A stretch of DNA of 64,000 nucleotides, taken from the NCBI GenBank assembly GCA_963713085.1, contig CAVQKQ010000018.1, positions 62,001 to 126,000 on the forward strand, written 5' to 3'. The notes under the pieces are model-generated. The model was not told the DNA's origin and ran no database searches. It was given only the letters and a program-made list of their open reading frames with translations. Numbering within the stretch: position 1 is the stretch's first letter; each line of letters starts with the position of its first letter. This DNA comes from PFJX01 sp963713085. GTDB taxonomy: Bacteria; Pseudomonadota; Gammaproteobacteria; Burkholderiales; Thiobacillaceae. Below are positions 16,883 to 25,544 of this stretch, piece by piece. The position numbers and the translations under genes were made by a program.

Positions 16883-17361
16883 CACGCCGACCCCGGCTTG
16901 CGCAGGCTGTCCCAGATCAGCAGGCCGGCCCCGAGAGTGATGGCGGAGTCCGCGATATTGAAGGCGGGGAAAAACCAGTCCCGCCAATGGAACAGCAGAA
17001 AGTCCACCACGTGGCCATAGGCCAGGCGGTCGATGACGTTGCCCAGGGCGCCGCCCAGGATCAGGGCCAGAGCGGCGTTGAACAGGGCCGGCCGGCCGGG
17101 CTTGCGCAGCAGATGCAGGATGACGGCGGCGGCGACCACCCCCACGGCCAGGAAGAAACCCTTCTGCCAGCCCGGCTGGTCGGCCAGCAGGGAGAAGGCC
17201 GCGCCGGTGTTGTGCCAGTGCACCAGGCTGAAGAACCCGGTGATGACCAGTGAATCCCTGAACGGCGCCAGGTTGGCCATGATCGCCAGCTTGGTCAACT
17301 GGTCGAGGACGATGGCCAGGCCGGAGAGCCAGAGCCAGGGGAAGCCGGTGCGCGGCGTCAT
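16882..17361 (-). CDS. lspA: Lipoprotein signal peptidase
   Basis: This 159-residue inner-membrane aspartyl peptidase has four membrane segments and the two catalytic aspartates in GGALGNVIDRLAYGHVVDF and FPAFNIADSAI. It removes signal peptides from prolipoproteins. The start MTPRTGFPWLWLSG at 17361 overlaps the ileS stop (ATGA); earlier ATGs lie inside ileS. Confidence 0.96.
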   Translation of the reverse strand: MTPRTGFPWLWLSGLAIVLDQLTKLAIMANLAPFRDSLVITGFFSLVHWHNTGAAFSLLADQPGWQKGFFLAVGVVAAAVILHLLRKPGRPALFNAALALILGGALGNVIDRLAYGHVVDFLLFHWRDWFFPAFNIADSAITLGAGLLIWDSLRKPGSA

Positions 17362-20177
17362 GCGTGGCTGCGCGGCTCGCCAGCGCCATAAAGATTGCTG
17401 ATGCAGCGTCCGCACAGGCCGGGATGGGCTGGGTCGGCGTTCACGTCGGCCCGCACATGCCAGCAGCGCTCGCACTTGTCATGGGCCAGGCCTGCAACCT
17501 CCACCCTGGTTTCGCCCTGGCCCAGCTCAACCCTGGCAGAAGAGGTGATGAGCAGGAAGCGCAGGTCGTCGTTCAGTGATGTCAGCAGTTCGTAATCCGG
17601 ACCTTCCCCTTGGAACACCGCCTCGGCCTGGAGGGACGAGCCCACCTTGCCATCCGTGCGCAGTTCCTCGATGCGTTTCAATGCCAGGGCGCGCAGTTCC
17701 CGCAGGCGGGCCCAGCGGCCAGTCAGCACCGGCTCGTCGGCTTGGGCCGGCAGTTCGTGCCAGAGGGTCAGGAACACGCTTTCCGACTTGCATTGCAGTG
17801 CCCAGATCTCCTCGGCGGTGAATGAGAGGATGGGGGCCATGAGCCGGGTCAGGGTCTGCAGGATGTGCCACAGGACGCTTTGCGCGGCGCGCCGCGGTTT
17901 CGAGTTCTGGCCGGCGGTGTAGAGACGGTCCTTGAGAATGTCCAGGTAGAAGGCGCCCAGGTCCTCGGAGCAGAAGTGGTGCAACCGTTGCACGGCGGTG
18001 TGGAAGCTGTAGATCCGGTAGTCGGCCAGCACCGCCTCCTGCATCTGGCGGGTGAGGGCCAGGGCGTAGCGGTCGATCTCCAGCCAGTCACCCACCGGCA
18101 GGGCATCCCCGGCGGGATCGAAATCGGCGGTGTTGGCCAGCAGGAAGCGCAGGGTGTTGCGGATGCGGCGGTAGCCGTCCACGGTGCGCTTCAGGATCTC
18201 GTCGGAGATGGACAACTCGCCGGCATAGTCGGTGCTGGCCACCCACAGGCGCAGGATGTCGGCGCCGTAGCTGTCCATGACCTTTTGCGGGGCGATGACG
18301 TTGCCCTTGGACTTGGACATCTTCATGCCCTTGCCGTCCACCACGAAGCCGTGGGTTAGCAGGGCGGCGTAGGGGGCGTGGCCGTCGGTGGCGCAACCGG
18401 TCAGCAGGGACGACTGGAACCAGCCCCGGTGCTGGTCCGAGCCTTCCAGGTAGAGGTCGGCCGGATGCTGCAGCCCTTCCCGTTCCTTGAGCAGGCAGGC
18501 GTGGGTGACGCCGGAGTCGAACCAGACGTCCAGTGTGTCCCGGTTCTTCACGTAGTTTTCCGCTTCGTCACCCAGCAGCTCCTTCGGGTCCATGCTGAAC
18601 CAGGCCTCGATGCCGGCCTGTTCCACCCGCTTGGCCACGGCCTCCAGCAGTTCCCGGGTTTGGGGATGGAGTTCACCGGTAGTCTTGTGGACGAAAAAGG
18701 GCATGGGCACGCCCCAGTTGCGCTGGCGCGAGACGCACCAGTCGGGCCGGGACTTCATCATGGCCTCCAGCCGGGCCCGGCCCCAGGCGGGGAAGAATTC
18801 GGTCTCGCCCACGGCGCGCATGGCCAATTCCCGCAAGGTGACGTCCCCCTCTCCCCCCGCCCCTCCCCCGAGGGGGGAGGGGAGTTTGCGGTCCATGCCG
18901 ATGAACCACTGGCGGGTGGCGCGAAAGATGATGGGGGTCTTGTGGCGCCAGCAATGGGGGTAGCTGTGGCTTAACTTGGCCTCGGCCAGCAGATGGCCGT
19001 TTTCCCTGAGGGCCTCCAGCACGGTCTTGTTGCCGGTCCAGACGCTCTGCCCGCCCACCAGGGGCACGTCGACGTAGAACCGGCCGTCGTCCCCCACCGG
19101 GTTGTCCACCTTGAGGCCGTATTTTTGGCCGGCGATGTAGTCGTCATGGCCGTGGCCGGGGGCTATGTGGACCAGGCCCACGCCCGCCTCCAGGGTGACG
19201 AAATCGGCCAGGATCACCGGCACCTGCCGATCGTAGAAGGGGTGTCGGAGCTGGAGTCCAGCCAGATCGGCCCCCTTGATCTGGGCCATGGTCTCCACCG
19301 TTTCGTAGCCGTAGCGTTGGATGGCGGCCTCGGCCAGGTCCCGGGCCAGGATCAGCAGGCCCTTGGGGGTGCGGATCAGGTCATAGGCAAATTCGGGATG
19401 CACCGCCACCGCTTGGTTGGCGGGCAGGGTCCAGGGGGTGGTGGTCCAGATCACCGCGTAGGCCGGACAGTCGCCTTCGGCCTGCAAGCCCAGGCGCCGC
19501 GCCAGGTCGGCGCAGTCGGCGACCGGAAAGGCCACGTCGATGGCCGGGGAGGTCTTGTCCTCGTACTCCACTTCCGCCTCGGCCAGGGCCGAGCCGCAGT
19601 CCACGCACCAATGCACTGGCTTGGCGCCCTGGTAGATATGGCCATTGGCCTGGATCTTCCCCAGTTCCCGGATGATGTCCGCCTCGAAGCGGTAGTCCAT
19701 GGTCAGGTAGGGATGCTCCCAATCCCCCAGCACGCCCAGTCGGATGAAGTCGGCCTTCTGGCGTTCCACCTGGCTGGCGGCGTATTCCCGGCACAATTCG
19801 CGAAATTTTGCTGCGGGGATCTCCTTGCCGTGGGCCTTCTCCACCACCAGCTCGATGGGCAGGCCGTGGCAGTCCCAGCCCGGCACGTAGGGCGCGTCGA
19901 AGCCGTCCAGGGTCTTGGACTTGACGATGATGTCCTTGAGGATCTTGTTCACCGCGTGGCCGATGTGGATGTCGCCGTTGGCGTAGGGCGGGCCGTCGTG
20001 GAGGATGAACTTGGGCCGGCCCCGGCCGTTGGCGCGCAGTTTCTCGTACAGCCGCTTCTCCTGCCAGGCCTTGACCCAGCCGGGCTCCCGCTTGGCCAGG
20101 TCGCCGCGCATGGGGAAGGGGGTGTCGGGCAGGTTGAGGGTGGCCTTGTAATCGGGTTTGCTGGGCGTATCGGACAT
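17358..20177 (-). CDS. ileS: Isoleucine--tRNA ligase
   Basis: This 939-residue class I synthetase has the HIGH-type motif (DGPPYANGDIHIGHAVNKI), the KMSKS motif (GKGMKMSKSKGNV), the CP1 editing domain and a C-terminal zinc finger (CERCWHVRAD with CGRCISNLYG). It charges tRNA-Ile. A short glycine/proline-rich stretch (LPSPLGGGAGGEGDV) sits in frame between MDRK and TLRELAMRAVGETEFFPAW and is encoded by a palindromic repeat. Start MSDTPSKPDYK at 20177; an ATG four codons upstream overlaps the end of ribF. It lies in the ribF-ileS-lspA-fkpB-ispH series. Confidence 0.97.
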   Translation of the reverse strand: MSDTPSKPDYKATLNLPDTPFPMRGDLAKREPGWVKAWQEKRLYEKLRANGRGRPKFILHDGPPYANGDIHIGHAVNKILKDIIVKSKTLDGFDAPYVPGWDCHGLPIELVVEKAHGKEIPAAKFRELCREYAASQVERQKADFIRLGVLGDWEHPYLTMDYRFEADIIRELGKIQANGHIYQGAKPVHWCVDCGSALAEAEVEYEDKTSPAIDVAFPVADCADLARRLGLQAEGDCPAYAVIWTTTPWTLPANQAVAVHPEFAYDLIRTPKGLLILARDLAEAAIQRYGYETVETMAQIKGADLAGLQLRHPFYDRQVPVILADFVTLEAGVGLVHIAPGHGHDDYIAGQKYGLKVDNPVGDDGRFYVDVPLVGGQSVWTGNKTVLEALRENGHLLAEAKLSHSYPHCWRHKTPIIFRATRQWFIGMDRKLPSPLGGGAGGEGDVTLRELAMRAVGETEFFPAWGRARLEAMMKSRPDWCVSRQRNWGVPMPFFVHKTTGELHPQTRELLEAVAKRVEQAGIEAWFSMDPKELLGDEAENYVKNRDTLDVWFDSGVTHACLLKEREGLQHPADLYLEGSDQHRGWFQSSLLTGCATDGHAPYAALLTHGFVVDGKGMKMSKSKGNVIAPQKVMDSYGADILRLWVASTDYAGELSISDEILKRTVDGYRRIRNTLRFLLANTADFDPAGDALPVGDWLEIDRYALALTRQMQEAVLADYRIYSFHTAVQRLHHFCSEDLGAFYLDILKDRLYTAGQNSKPRRAAQSVLWHILQTLTRLMAPILSFTAEEIWALQCKSESVFLTLWHELPAQADEPVLTGRWARLRELRALALKRIEELRTDGKVGSSLQAEAVFQGEGPDYELLTSLNDDLRFLLITSSARVELGQGETRVEVAGLAHDKCERCWHVRADVNADPAHPGLCGRCISNLYGAGEPRSHA
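18846..18891. repeat. REP-like palindrome inside ileS
   Basis: The plus strand holds a CCCCTCCCCC / GGGGGGAGGGG palindrome with flanking C- and G-rich tracts, similar in style to the outer repeats at 12589 and 15468. It is in frame with ileS and adds about 15 residues absent from usual IleRS proteins. Confidence 0.6.
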
Positions 20178-20178
20178 G

Positions 20179-21102
20179 TCAGAGCACATTCAGGAGTTCG
20201 CGGGCCTGCTGGGCATCGCGGTCGATCTGCGCGACGAGCGCGTCGAGATTGGGGAACTTGGCTTCATCGCGCAGCTTGTGCAGGAATTCCACGCGCATAT
20301 GGCGACGGTAGATGCTGCGGTTGAAGTCGAACAGGTGCACTTCCAGGGTGGGGCGGCCGTCGGCATGAAGCGTGGGCCGGGTCCCCAGGCTGGCGACGCC
20401 GGGCCAGTCCGGCCGTTCCAGGCCCTGGACATGGACGGCGAAGATGCCCTTGAGCGGCGGACGGTTGTGCTTCAGTTGGATGTTGGCGGTGGGATAGCCG
20501 ATCCTGCGTCCCATCTGGTCACCTCCCACCACCCGGCCGGAGATGGAGTAAGGCCGCCCCAGAAGCTGGGCGGCCAGGGCCATGTCGCCCCCGGCCAGGG
20601 CCTCGCGCACGGCGGTGCTGGAGGCACGCTGGCCGGCCTCTTCCACGGTGGGCAGGGTCTCGGTTTCGAAGCCGAGTTCCGCGCCCATGGTTCGCAGCAG
20701 GGCGATGTCGCCCGCCCGTTTTGCGCCGAAACGGAAATCGTCCCCCACCAGCACATATCGGGCCTTGAGGCCTTGCACCAGGATGCGGCGCACGAAATCC
20801 TCCGCCGACAGGGCGGCGAAAGACCGGGTAAAGCGGCAGATGTGCACATGGGCCACGCCCAGGCCGCGCAGGATCTCCAGTTTTTCCCGCAGGCTGGTCA
20901 GCCGGGTGGGGGCGGCATCCGGGGTGAAGATCTCCCGCGGATGGGGCTCGAAGGTCAGCACGGTCGGCACCGCGCCCACCGAGGCGGCGCGGGCGGTGAG
21001 CCGGGCCAGCATGGCCTGATGGCCCAGATGCACCCCATCGAAATTGCCGATGGTGATGGCATTGCGGCGGCTGGCGGCGGGCCATCCGTGGGTCATCAAC
21101 AT
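20179..21102 (-). CDS. ribF: Bifunctional riboflavin kinase/FAD synthetase
   Basis: This 307-residue protein has an N-terminal nucleotidyltransferase domain (ITIGNFDGVHLGHQAML, with VLVGDDFRFGAKRAGD) and a C-terminal flavokinase domain (GRRIGYPTANIQL, with FDFNRSIYRRHMRVEFLHKL). It converts riboflavin to FMN and then FAD. It lies upstream of ileS with the stop next to the ileS start, and downstream of murJ's opposite end with no overlap. Confidence 0.97.
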   Translation of the reverse strand: MLMTHGWPAASRRNAITIGNFDGVHLGHQAMLARLTARAASVGAVPTVLTFEPHPREIFTPDAAPTRLTSLREKLEILRGLGVAHVHICRFTRSFAALSAEDFVRRILVQGLKARYVLVGDDFRFGAKRAGDIALLRTMGAELGFETETLPTVEEAGQRASSTAVREALAGGDMALAAQLLGRPYSISGRVVGGDQMGRRIGYPTANIQLKHNRPPLKGIFAVHVQGLERPDWPGVASLGTRPTLHADGRPTLEVHLFDFNRSIYRRHMRVEFLHKLRDEAKFPNLDALVAQIDRDAQQARELLNVL

Positions 21103-21158
21103 GGTGGGGTTATCTCGTTGAAAAAACGCGAATTTTAGCGGCTATGGAAGCGTCGAGT

Positions 21159-22697
21159 CTATGCGACCGCGTGGCGCCGGAAGTCGGCGATGCGGATGCC
21201 AAGCAGACTCAGGGTACCGAAATAGATGCTCGCCCCCCCTACCACCAAGGCCATCAGATGAGCGATGCGGTGGCTGAAATGGTAGGCCAGCCAGCGGGAC
21301 TCGCCGAGCATGGCGAACCATAGAAACACGCCCATGACCAGCAGCGCCAGGCAGAGCTTGGCCAGGAACGTCCGCCAGCCGGCCTGGAGGGCGTAGATGC
21401 CCTGGGCGCGCAGCTTGTGGAACAGGATGCCGGCGTTGAGGCAGGCGCCCAGACCGATGGACAGGGCCAGCCCGGCGTGCTTCAGGTGCCAGATGAAGAT
21501 CAGGTTCATGGCCTGGGTGGCGAGCAGGGTGAAGATGGCGATCTTCACCGGCGTCCTGATGTTCTGGCGGGCATAGAAACCCGGCGCCAGCACCTTCACC
21601 AGGATCAGGCCCAGCAGACCGAAGCTGTAGGCCACCAGGGCCCAGCGGGTCATCTCCACGTCGTGGGGGGTGAACTGGCCGTAATAGAACAGGGTGGCGA
21701 TCAGGGGCACGGCCAGGATGCCCAGGGCCACCGCAGCGGGGGCGGCCAGCAGCAGGGTCATGCGCAGGCCCCAGTCCAGCAGCCTGGAATATTCCCGGGT
21801 GTCGTTGTCGGCGTAATGCTTGGCCAGGGAGGGCAGCAGGATGGTACCCAGGGCCACGCCCAGCATGCCGGTGGGGAATTCCATCAGGCGGTCGGCATAG
21901 TAGAGCCAGGAGATACTGCCGGTATCGAGGAAGGAAGCGAACAGGGTGTTGATCAGCAGGCTGATCTGCGCCACCGAAACGCCCAGGGCCGCCGGGCCCA
22001 TCTGCCTAAGGACGCGCCGCACGCCCTCGTCCCGGGGATTCCAATCCCAGCGCGGCAGCATGCCCAGTCTTTTCAAGGCGGGAACTTGCAGGGAGAGTTG
22101 CAGGATGCCGCCCAGGAAGGCGCCCCAGCCCAGGGCCAGCACCGGCGGGTCGAACCAGCGCGCGGCCACGGCCGCCGCCAGGATCATCGCCACGTTCAGC
22201 AGCACCGGCGTGAAGGCGGGAACCATGAAGCGGCTGAAGGTGTTGAGGATGCCGCCGGCCAGGGACACCAGAGAGATGAACAGGATGTAGGGGAAGACGA
22301 TCCGGGTCAGGTCCACCGTGAGTTGGAACTTGTCCGGCGTCGCGGTAAACCCGGGTGCCGATAAGAAAACGACCAAGGGGGCGCCGATGACGCCCAGGGC
22401 GGCCACCCCGACCAACACCAAGAACAGGACGCTGGCCACCCGGCTCGCGAGCAGGCGGGTGGCTTCCTCGCCACGGCTGTTCTTGTATTCCGCCAGGATC
22501 GGCACGAAGGCCTGGGAGAAGGCCCCCTCGGCGAACAGCCGACGCAGCAGGTTGGGCAGCTTGAAGGCGACGAAGAAGGCGTCGGTGGCGGCCCCCGCGC
22601 CGAAGGTCCGGGCGATGATGGCGTCCCGCGCGAAACCCAGGATCCTGGAGAGCAGGGTCATGGTGCTGATCGTGGCGAGGGCCTTGAGCAGGTTCAT
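21159..22697 (-). CDS. murJ: Lipid II flippase MurJ
   Basis: This 512-residue polytopic protein of the MOP/MviN family starts MNLLKALATISTMTLLSRI and continues LGFARDAIIARTFGAG, a strong MurJ N terminus. About 14 membrane segments follow. It moves lipid II across the inner membrane for peptidoglycan synthesis. The start at 22697 is chosen by family match; an ORF reaching 22769 adds 24 residues without support. It is divergent from rpsT, the usual neighbour in betaproteobacteria. Confidence 0.95.
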   Translation of the reverse strand: MNLLKALATISTMTLLSRILGFARDAIIARTFGAGAATDAFFVAFKLPNLLRRLFAEGAFSQAFVPILAEYKNSRGEEATRLLASRVASVLFLVLVGVAALGVIGAPLVVFLSAPGFTATPDKFQLTVDLTRIVFPYILFISLVSLAGGILNTFSRFMVPAFTPVLLNVAMILAAAVAARWFDPPVLALGWGAFLGGILQLSLQVPALKRLGMLPRWDWNPRDEGVRRVLRQMGPAALGVSVAQISLLINTLFASFLDTGSISWLYYADRLMEFPTGMLGVALGTILLPSLAKHYADNDTREYSRLLDWGLRMTLLLAAPAAVALGILAVPLIATLFYYGQFTPHDVEMTRWALVAYSFGLLGLILVKVLAPGFYARQNIRTPVKIAIFTLLATQAMNLIFIWHLKHAGLALSIGLGACLNAGILFHKLRAQGIYALQAGWRTFLAKLCLALLVMGVFLWFAMLGESRWLAYHFSHRIAHLMALVVGGASIYFGTLSLLGIRIADFRRHAVA

Positions 22698-22878
22698 TTG
22701 GGAGGGACGCAGGAGCGGGAGGCAGGCGGCATGGTAGCGAATGGCGCAGCCGCGGCCTAGCTGAATCAAAGGGAGAACGACGTCCGCGGCTGCGATCCTC
22801 GATACTCAATGATCTCTATGGACGCGGTATCCCCGGTTCGCCACCACCGGCGTCGCTTGCAGTTGGAGAAATTCAGGC

Positions 22879-22907
22879 TTGATTTTGGGCGGCCAGGCTA
22901 GTAGGAT
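22879..22907 (+). promoter_or_regulatory. Candidate sigma-70 promoter of rpsT
   Basis: TTGATT at 22879-22884, 17 bases, then TAGGAT at 22902-22907, 42 bases before the rpsT ATG. The rest of the 251-base murJ-rpsT gap shows no gene. Confidence 0.45.
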
Positions 22908-22948
22908 GCCCGGCTTTCCAAAGTCTCAAGAATTCAAGGAGTTCCAGT

Positions 22949-23212
22949 ATGGCTAATAGCGCACAGGCAAAGAAACGTGCCCGCCAGGCAGCCGGTCTGC
23001 GTTTGCACAACATGGCCCAGCGCTCTGCTTACCGGACCGCGGTGAAGAAGGTCCGCAAGGCCATCGATGCCGGCGACAAGTCCGTCGCCCAGGCCGCCCT
23101 GAACGAGAACATGAGCATCATCGACAGCCTCGCCGACAAGAAGATCGTTCACAAAAACAAGGCTGCCCGCCACAAGAGCCGTCTGGCTGCGGCCATCAAA
23201 CTGATGGCCTGA
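22949..23212 (+). CDS. rpsT: 30S ribosomal protein S20
   Basis: This 87-residue, lysine- and arginine-rich protein starts MANSAQAKKRARQA, the S20 signature, and ends KNKAARHKSRLAAAIKLMA. It binds 16S rRNA in the small subunit. AAGGAG precedes the start. A hairpin lies after the stop. Confidence 0.98.
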   Translation: MANSAQAKKRARQAAGLRLHNMAQRSAYRTAVKKVRKAIDAGDKSVAQAALNENMSIIDSLADKKIVHKNKAARHKSRLAAAIKLMA

Positions 23213-23228
23213 TCGCGGATCGCGGTGA

Positions 23229-23251
23229 AACCGTCCGAGCAGAGGGCGGTT
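23229..23251 (+). terminator. Possible hairpin terminator after rpsT
   Basis: AACCGTCC and GGGCGGTT form an eight-pair stem (one G-T wobble) around GAGCAGA, 17 bases after the rpsT stop. There is no clear T-run, so termination is uncertain. Confidence 0.35.
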
Positions 23252-23268
23252 CCCAGCCGAACCCGGAT

Positions 23269-23562
23269 TCAGATCCGGGGCGCTTTGCGTCCGGCGACCA
23301 CCTCCAGGTCGTTATCCCGGGCAAAATCCATCAAGAACTTGTAAACGCGTGCGTCAATCCGTTCCAGACCGCGTGTGATGACGACGCAACGCACGCCGCT
23401 TTGCGTGACGGGTCGGACATTCGGGGAATAGTTGAGGCGGTTGTCGCTGCCGACCATGGACACGATGCCGGCCAGGCGTTCAGCCCAGTCGCTGGGCCGG
23501 AATACGCGGCCACCGGTCGTGACGCCGCGTATGACGATTTCTCCGGCTGCTTCCGTTTCCAT
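23269..23562 (-). CDS. DUF3579 family protein
   Basis: This 97-residue soluble protein contains the DUF3579 pattern: VIRGVTTGGRVFRPSDWAER, NYSPNVRPV, and a C-terminal FLMDFARDNDLEVVAGR. The family is common in betaproteobacteria; its function is unknown. It is convergent with rpsT and divergent from ppa. Confidence 0.85.
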   Translation of the reverse strand: METEAAGEIVIRGVTTGGRVFRPSDWAERLAGIVSMVGSDNRLNYSPNVRPVTQSGVRCVVITRGLERIDARVYKFLMDFARDNDLEVVAGRKAPRI

Positions 23563-23648
23563 GAATGTGGCGATCCTGATTTGTCGAGGCCAACAAGCTA
23601 CCCTCGCCCCCCTATAATCGGCAAGTCATACAGAAACTGGAGCGTCAA

Positions 23649-24197
23649 ATGAGTCTGAACCGTGTCTCAACCGGCCGTGATATCCCCAACGATTTCAACG
23701 TCATCATCGAAATCCCCGCCCACGGCGAGCCCATCAAGTACGAAGTGGACAAGGATAGCGGCGCCATGTTCGTGGACCGTTTCATGTCCACCGCCATGCA
23801 CTATCCCTGCAATTACGGTTATATCCCCAACACCCTGTCCGACGACGGCGACCCGGTGGACGTGCTGGTGATCACCCCCATCCCCCTGATCACCGGCGTG
23901 GTGGTGCGCTGCCGTCCCGTGGGCATGCTGAAGATGGCGGACGAGGCCGGCGAGGACGCCAAGCTCCTGGCCGTTCCGGTCGACAAGCTGACCAATCTGT
24001 ACCGGGACATCGAATCCCCCCGGGACCTGCAGGAATCCATCCTGAACCAGATCTCCCACTTCTTCGAGCACTACAAGGATCTGGAAGCGGGCAAGTGGGT
24101 GAAGGTGCAGGGCTGGGTCGGCGCCGATGAGGCCAAGGCCGAGATCGTGGCGGGCGTGAAACGTTATGACTCTGCCCCCGATAAGCCCAATTTCTGA
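23649..24197 (+). CDS. ppa: Inorganic pyrophosphatase
   Basis: This 182-residue family I pyrophosphatase has the metal-binding motif DDGDPVDVLV and EIPAHGEPIKYEVDK. It hydrolyses pyrophosphate in the cytosol. The length is typical. The following phosphoesterase starts on the last base of its stop. Confidence 0.97.
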   Translation: MSLNRVSTGRDIPNDFNVIIEIPAHGEPIKYEVDKDSGAMFVDRFMSTAMHYPCNYGYIPNTLSDDGDPVDVLVITPIPLITGVVVRCRPVGMLKMADEAGEDAKLLAVPVDKLTNLYRDIESPRDLQESILNQISHFFEHYKDLEAGKWVKVQGWVGADEAKAEIVAGVKRYDSAPDKPNF

Positions 24198-24754
24198 TGC
24201 GGGTCTGCCTGGTTTCCGACAGCCACGACAACCGCCGCCTGCTTGAGCACGCGGTCGAGGATGCCAAGGCCCGCGGCGCCCAGGCGGTGTTGCACTGCGG
24301 CGACGTGGTCGCCCCCACCACGTTGCGGGTGCTGAAGAAGTTCGAATTGCCGGTCCACGTGATCCACGGCAACAATACCGGTGACCTGTTCGCCATGCAC
24401 CAGCTGGCCCACGAGCCGGACAGCGTTGTGCGCTATCACGGCCAGGACGCCGTGGTGCACCTGGCCGGCCGCAGCCTGTTCATGGTCCACTATCCCCACT
24501 ATGCCCACGGCATGGCCCTGACCGGCGAATACGACATCGTCTGTTGTGGCCATGACCACAGAGTCAGCGTCCGGGAGGTGCGGAACGTGAAGGGCGGGGT
24601 CACCTGGCTGGTGAACCCGGGCACTGTGGGCGGGGTGGGCAAGGGGCCCACTTATGTCCTGGCCGACCTGGCCGCGCTCAGCTTTTCCGTGTTCGAGGTC
24701 CCCACCGCCCCCGGCGAGGCCTGCAACACCCCGCCTGTCAGCGTTCACGCCTGA
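24197..24754 (+). CDS. YfcE-type metallophosphoesterase
   Basis: This 185-residue calcineurin-like phosphoesterase has all metal-binding motifs in order: VSDSHDN, HCGDVV, HGNNTGD and CCGHDHRV. YfcE-like enzymes hydrolyse phosphodiesters; the natural substrate here is unknown. It begins on the last base of the ppa stop (TGATG), so it is probably cotranslated with ppa. Its last 10 bases overlap the DUF3025 gene on the other strand. Confidence 0.9.
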   Translation: MRVCLVSDSHDNRRLLEHAVEDAKARGAQAVLHCGDVVAPTTLRVLKKFELPVHVIHGNNTGDLFAMHQLAHEPDSVVRYHGQDAVVHLAGRSLFMVHYPHYAHGMALTGEYDIVCCGHDHRVSVREVRNVKGGVTWLVNPGTVGGVGKGPTYVLADLAALSFSVFEVPTAPGEACNTPPVSVHA

Positions 24755-25530
24755 TCGGGCCGTGGCGGCCGGAATACCCGGCGATCGTGGTAAAAATCAG
24801 CGGATTCATTGGCCGGCCACCAGCCGGGTATGCCCAGAACCGGTACGGGAAACAGATCGGCCGGGCGCCTCACTGCGCCATCGCGCCAAATTTTTGCGAT
24901 GCTACGGTCCAATGCCTGGTTTGGAGGGACCTCTGAATCGAGCGCATCGGCGGACACGAACAGGCACTTGGCGGTGATGCCGGGCCAGGGGGCCAACAGC
25001 TTTTCCAGGACCGCATGGCCCAGGAGGTAAGCCCGTACCCCGCGCCAGTCAGCGCGACGCTCCACGAAGGCCTCGCGCCAGTGGCGGGCCGCCAGCAGCT
25101 CCGCCAGCGCGGGGTCCGGTCCGGCCAGGACCAGGCCGCTTTCGTCGAACAAGGTGGCGGCGTCCGAGATCGGTCCCCGGGTAACGGCCTTGCCCCCGGC
25201 CAGGGCAATGCTCTGGACCGCGTTCAACGCCGCCTTGGTTTGGGGAAAGGCCAGCCAGGTGAGGGCATTCAGCAGATCGTGCCAATTTCCCTCCCGGGTG
25301 GGCACCACGCCGCTGTCCCGGATGCCGGATTCGTAATCCCGTTGGCCGCAACGGCTGGTCTGGGGTTGGAAGGCGATGGCCAGACCGTCGGCATTGCGCA
25401 GGCCTTCAGCGGCCGCCATCGCGTTTAAGACGTCCAGGTCTGGCCAGTTCGGGCCGGCGATTCGTTCGACCCATGGTGTCAGGTGGGAGAACGGGGGCGT
25501 CTGGGCAAAATCCGCTCGCCAGGTATCCAT
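24745..25530 (-). CDS. DUF3025 family protein
   Basis: This 261-residue soluble protein shows DUF3025 features: NWHDLLNALTWLAFPQTK, a central HAVLEKLL, and the C-terminal VPVLGIPGWWPANE. The function is unknown; the family is common in beta- and gammaproteobacteria. It is convergent with the phosphoesterase and may follow the YbbN-like gene as a unit (15-base gap). Confidence 0.85.
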   Translation of the reverse strand: MDTWRADFAQTPPFSHLTPWVERIAGPNWPDLDVLNAMAAAEGLRNADGLAIAFQPQTSRCGQRDYESGIRDSGVVPTREGNWHDLLNALTWLAFPQTKAALNAVQSIALAGGKAVTRGPISDAATLFDESGLVLAGPDPALAELLAARHWREAFVERRADWRGVRAYLLGHAVLEKLLAPWPGITAKCLFVSADALDSEVPPNQALDRSIAKIWRDGAVRRPADLFPVPVLGIPGWWPANESADFYHDRRVFRPPRPDQA

Positions 25531-25544
25531 CGCGTCGCTTCCGG

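Noticed and set aside
18841..18900. Possible frameshift or broken ileS at the repeat
   Set aside because: The insert keeps the reading frame, and all synthetase motifs on both sides are intact.
18993..20324. Plus-strand ORF of 443 codons opposite ileS
   Set aside because: Antisense to a complete ileS, with no recognisable domain or ribosome binding site.
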